Source: an uncultured Oscillospiraceae bacterium (GTDB taxonomy: Bacteria > Bacillota > Clostridia > Oscillospirales > Oscillospiraceae). Taken from it: DNA of 5,180 bases. The translations under genes and the position numbers were made by a program. Below, one piece after another: positions 5,117-5,180 of the stretch. How positions within the stretch are numbered: position 1 is the stretch's first letter; every line of letters begins with the position of its first letter. The stretch is taken from the NCBI GenBank assembly GCA_910587785.1, contig CAJUOA010000162.1, forward strand, positions 1 to 5,180, written 5' to 3'. The notes beneath the pieces are model-generated. The model was not told the origin of the DNA. It searched no databases and saw only the letters and a list, made by a program, of their open reading frames with translations.

Positions 5117-5180
5117 TTTTCTACGAAAAATACAAGCCTGCGAATAAAAAGTCAAGCCCCAAAATGGAGTTGATGGCAGA
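5117..5180. other. AT-richer intergenic end of the window
   Basis: After the stop at 5116 the sequence becomes AT-rich, with no convincing hairpin terminator. TGGAG at 5165-5169 lies three bases before ATG 5173, which could be the start of a next gene, but the spacing is short and only eight bases remain. Nothing firm can be called. Confidence 0.3.

Noticed and set aside
1..5180. CRISPR array, tRNA or rRNA genes
   Set aside because: I saw no regularly spaced direct repeats, no tRNA-like cloverleaf and no rRNA-like sequence.

Overview
The window looks like accessory DNA of a mobile element, probably an integrative conjugative element of the Tn1549/CTn type from a high-GC gut clostridium (Oscillospiraceae or a relative). 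This rests on GC-rich third codon positions, strong Bacillota-type Shine-Dalgarno sites, and a gene set (ArdA-like proteins, small winged-helix protein, D12-class adenine methylase, AbrB-like protein with a Cys4 motif) that I associate with such elements. No conjugation, integration or relaxase gene lies inside the window, so the element assignment is inference.

Layout. Positions 1-65 are a short left flank with no identifiable gene. Positions 66-1196 are a complete IS5-family insertion sequence with 15-bp perfect terminal inverted repeats, a GTAG direct repeat on both sides, and an intact DDE transposase on the minus strand. The IS abuts the 5' end of an ArdA-like gene (to 2377) and appears to have cost it its start. 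That gene encodes two ArdA-like units in tandem. It overlaps by ATGA with a second reading frame (2374-3384), which is cut by one in-frame TAA at 2560-2562. Read through, this second frame looks like two further ArdA-like units. A strong intrinsic terminator (3390-3431) closes this block.

A second plus-strand operon follows: a 104-aa winged-helix-like protein (3471-3785); a D12-class DNA adenine methyltransferase whose best start is a CTG at 3782, placed six bases after a perfect GGAGGTGA site and overlapping the preceding stop as CTGA; and an AbrB/SpoVT-like protein (4619-5116) with a four-cysteine cluster and what looks like a second AbrB-type hairpin. The last 64 bases hold no supported gene.

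Taken together, the locus resembles a restriction-evasion module: acidic DNA mimics that would block restriction enzymes, a methylase that could protect incoming DNA, and two small DNA-binding proteins as possible regulators. The ArdA block seems to be decaying (IS at the 5' end, nonsense codon inside), while the methylase operon looks intact. The most notable points are the serial ArdA-like architecture, the single stop codon inside an ArdA-like unit, and the likely CTG start of the methylase.
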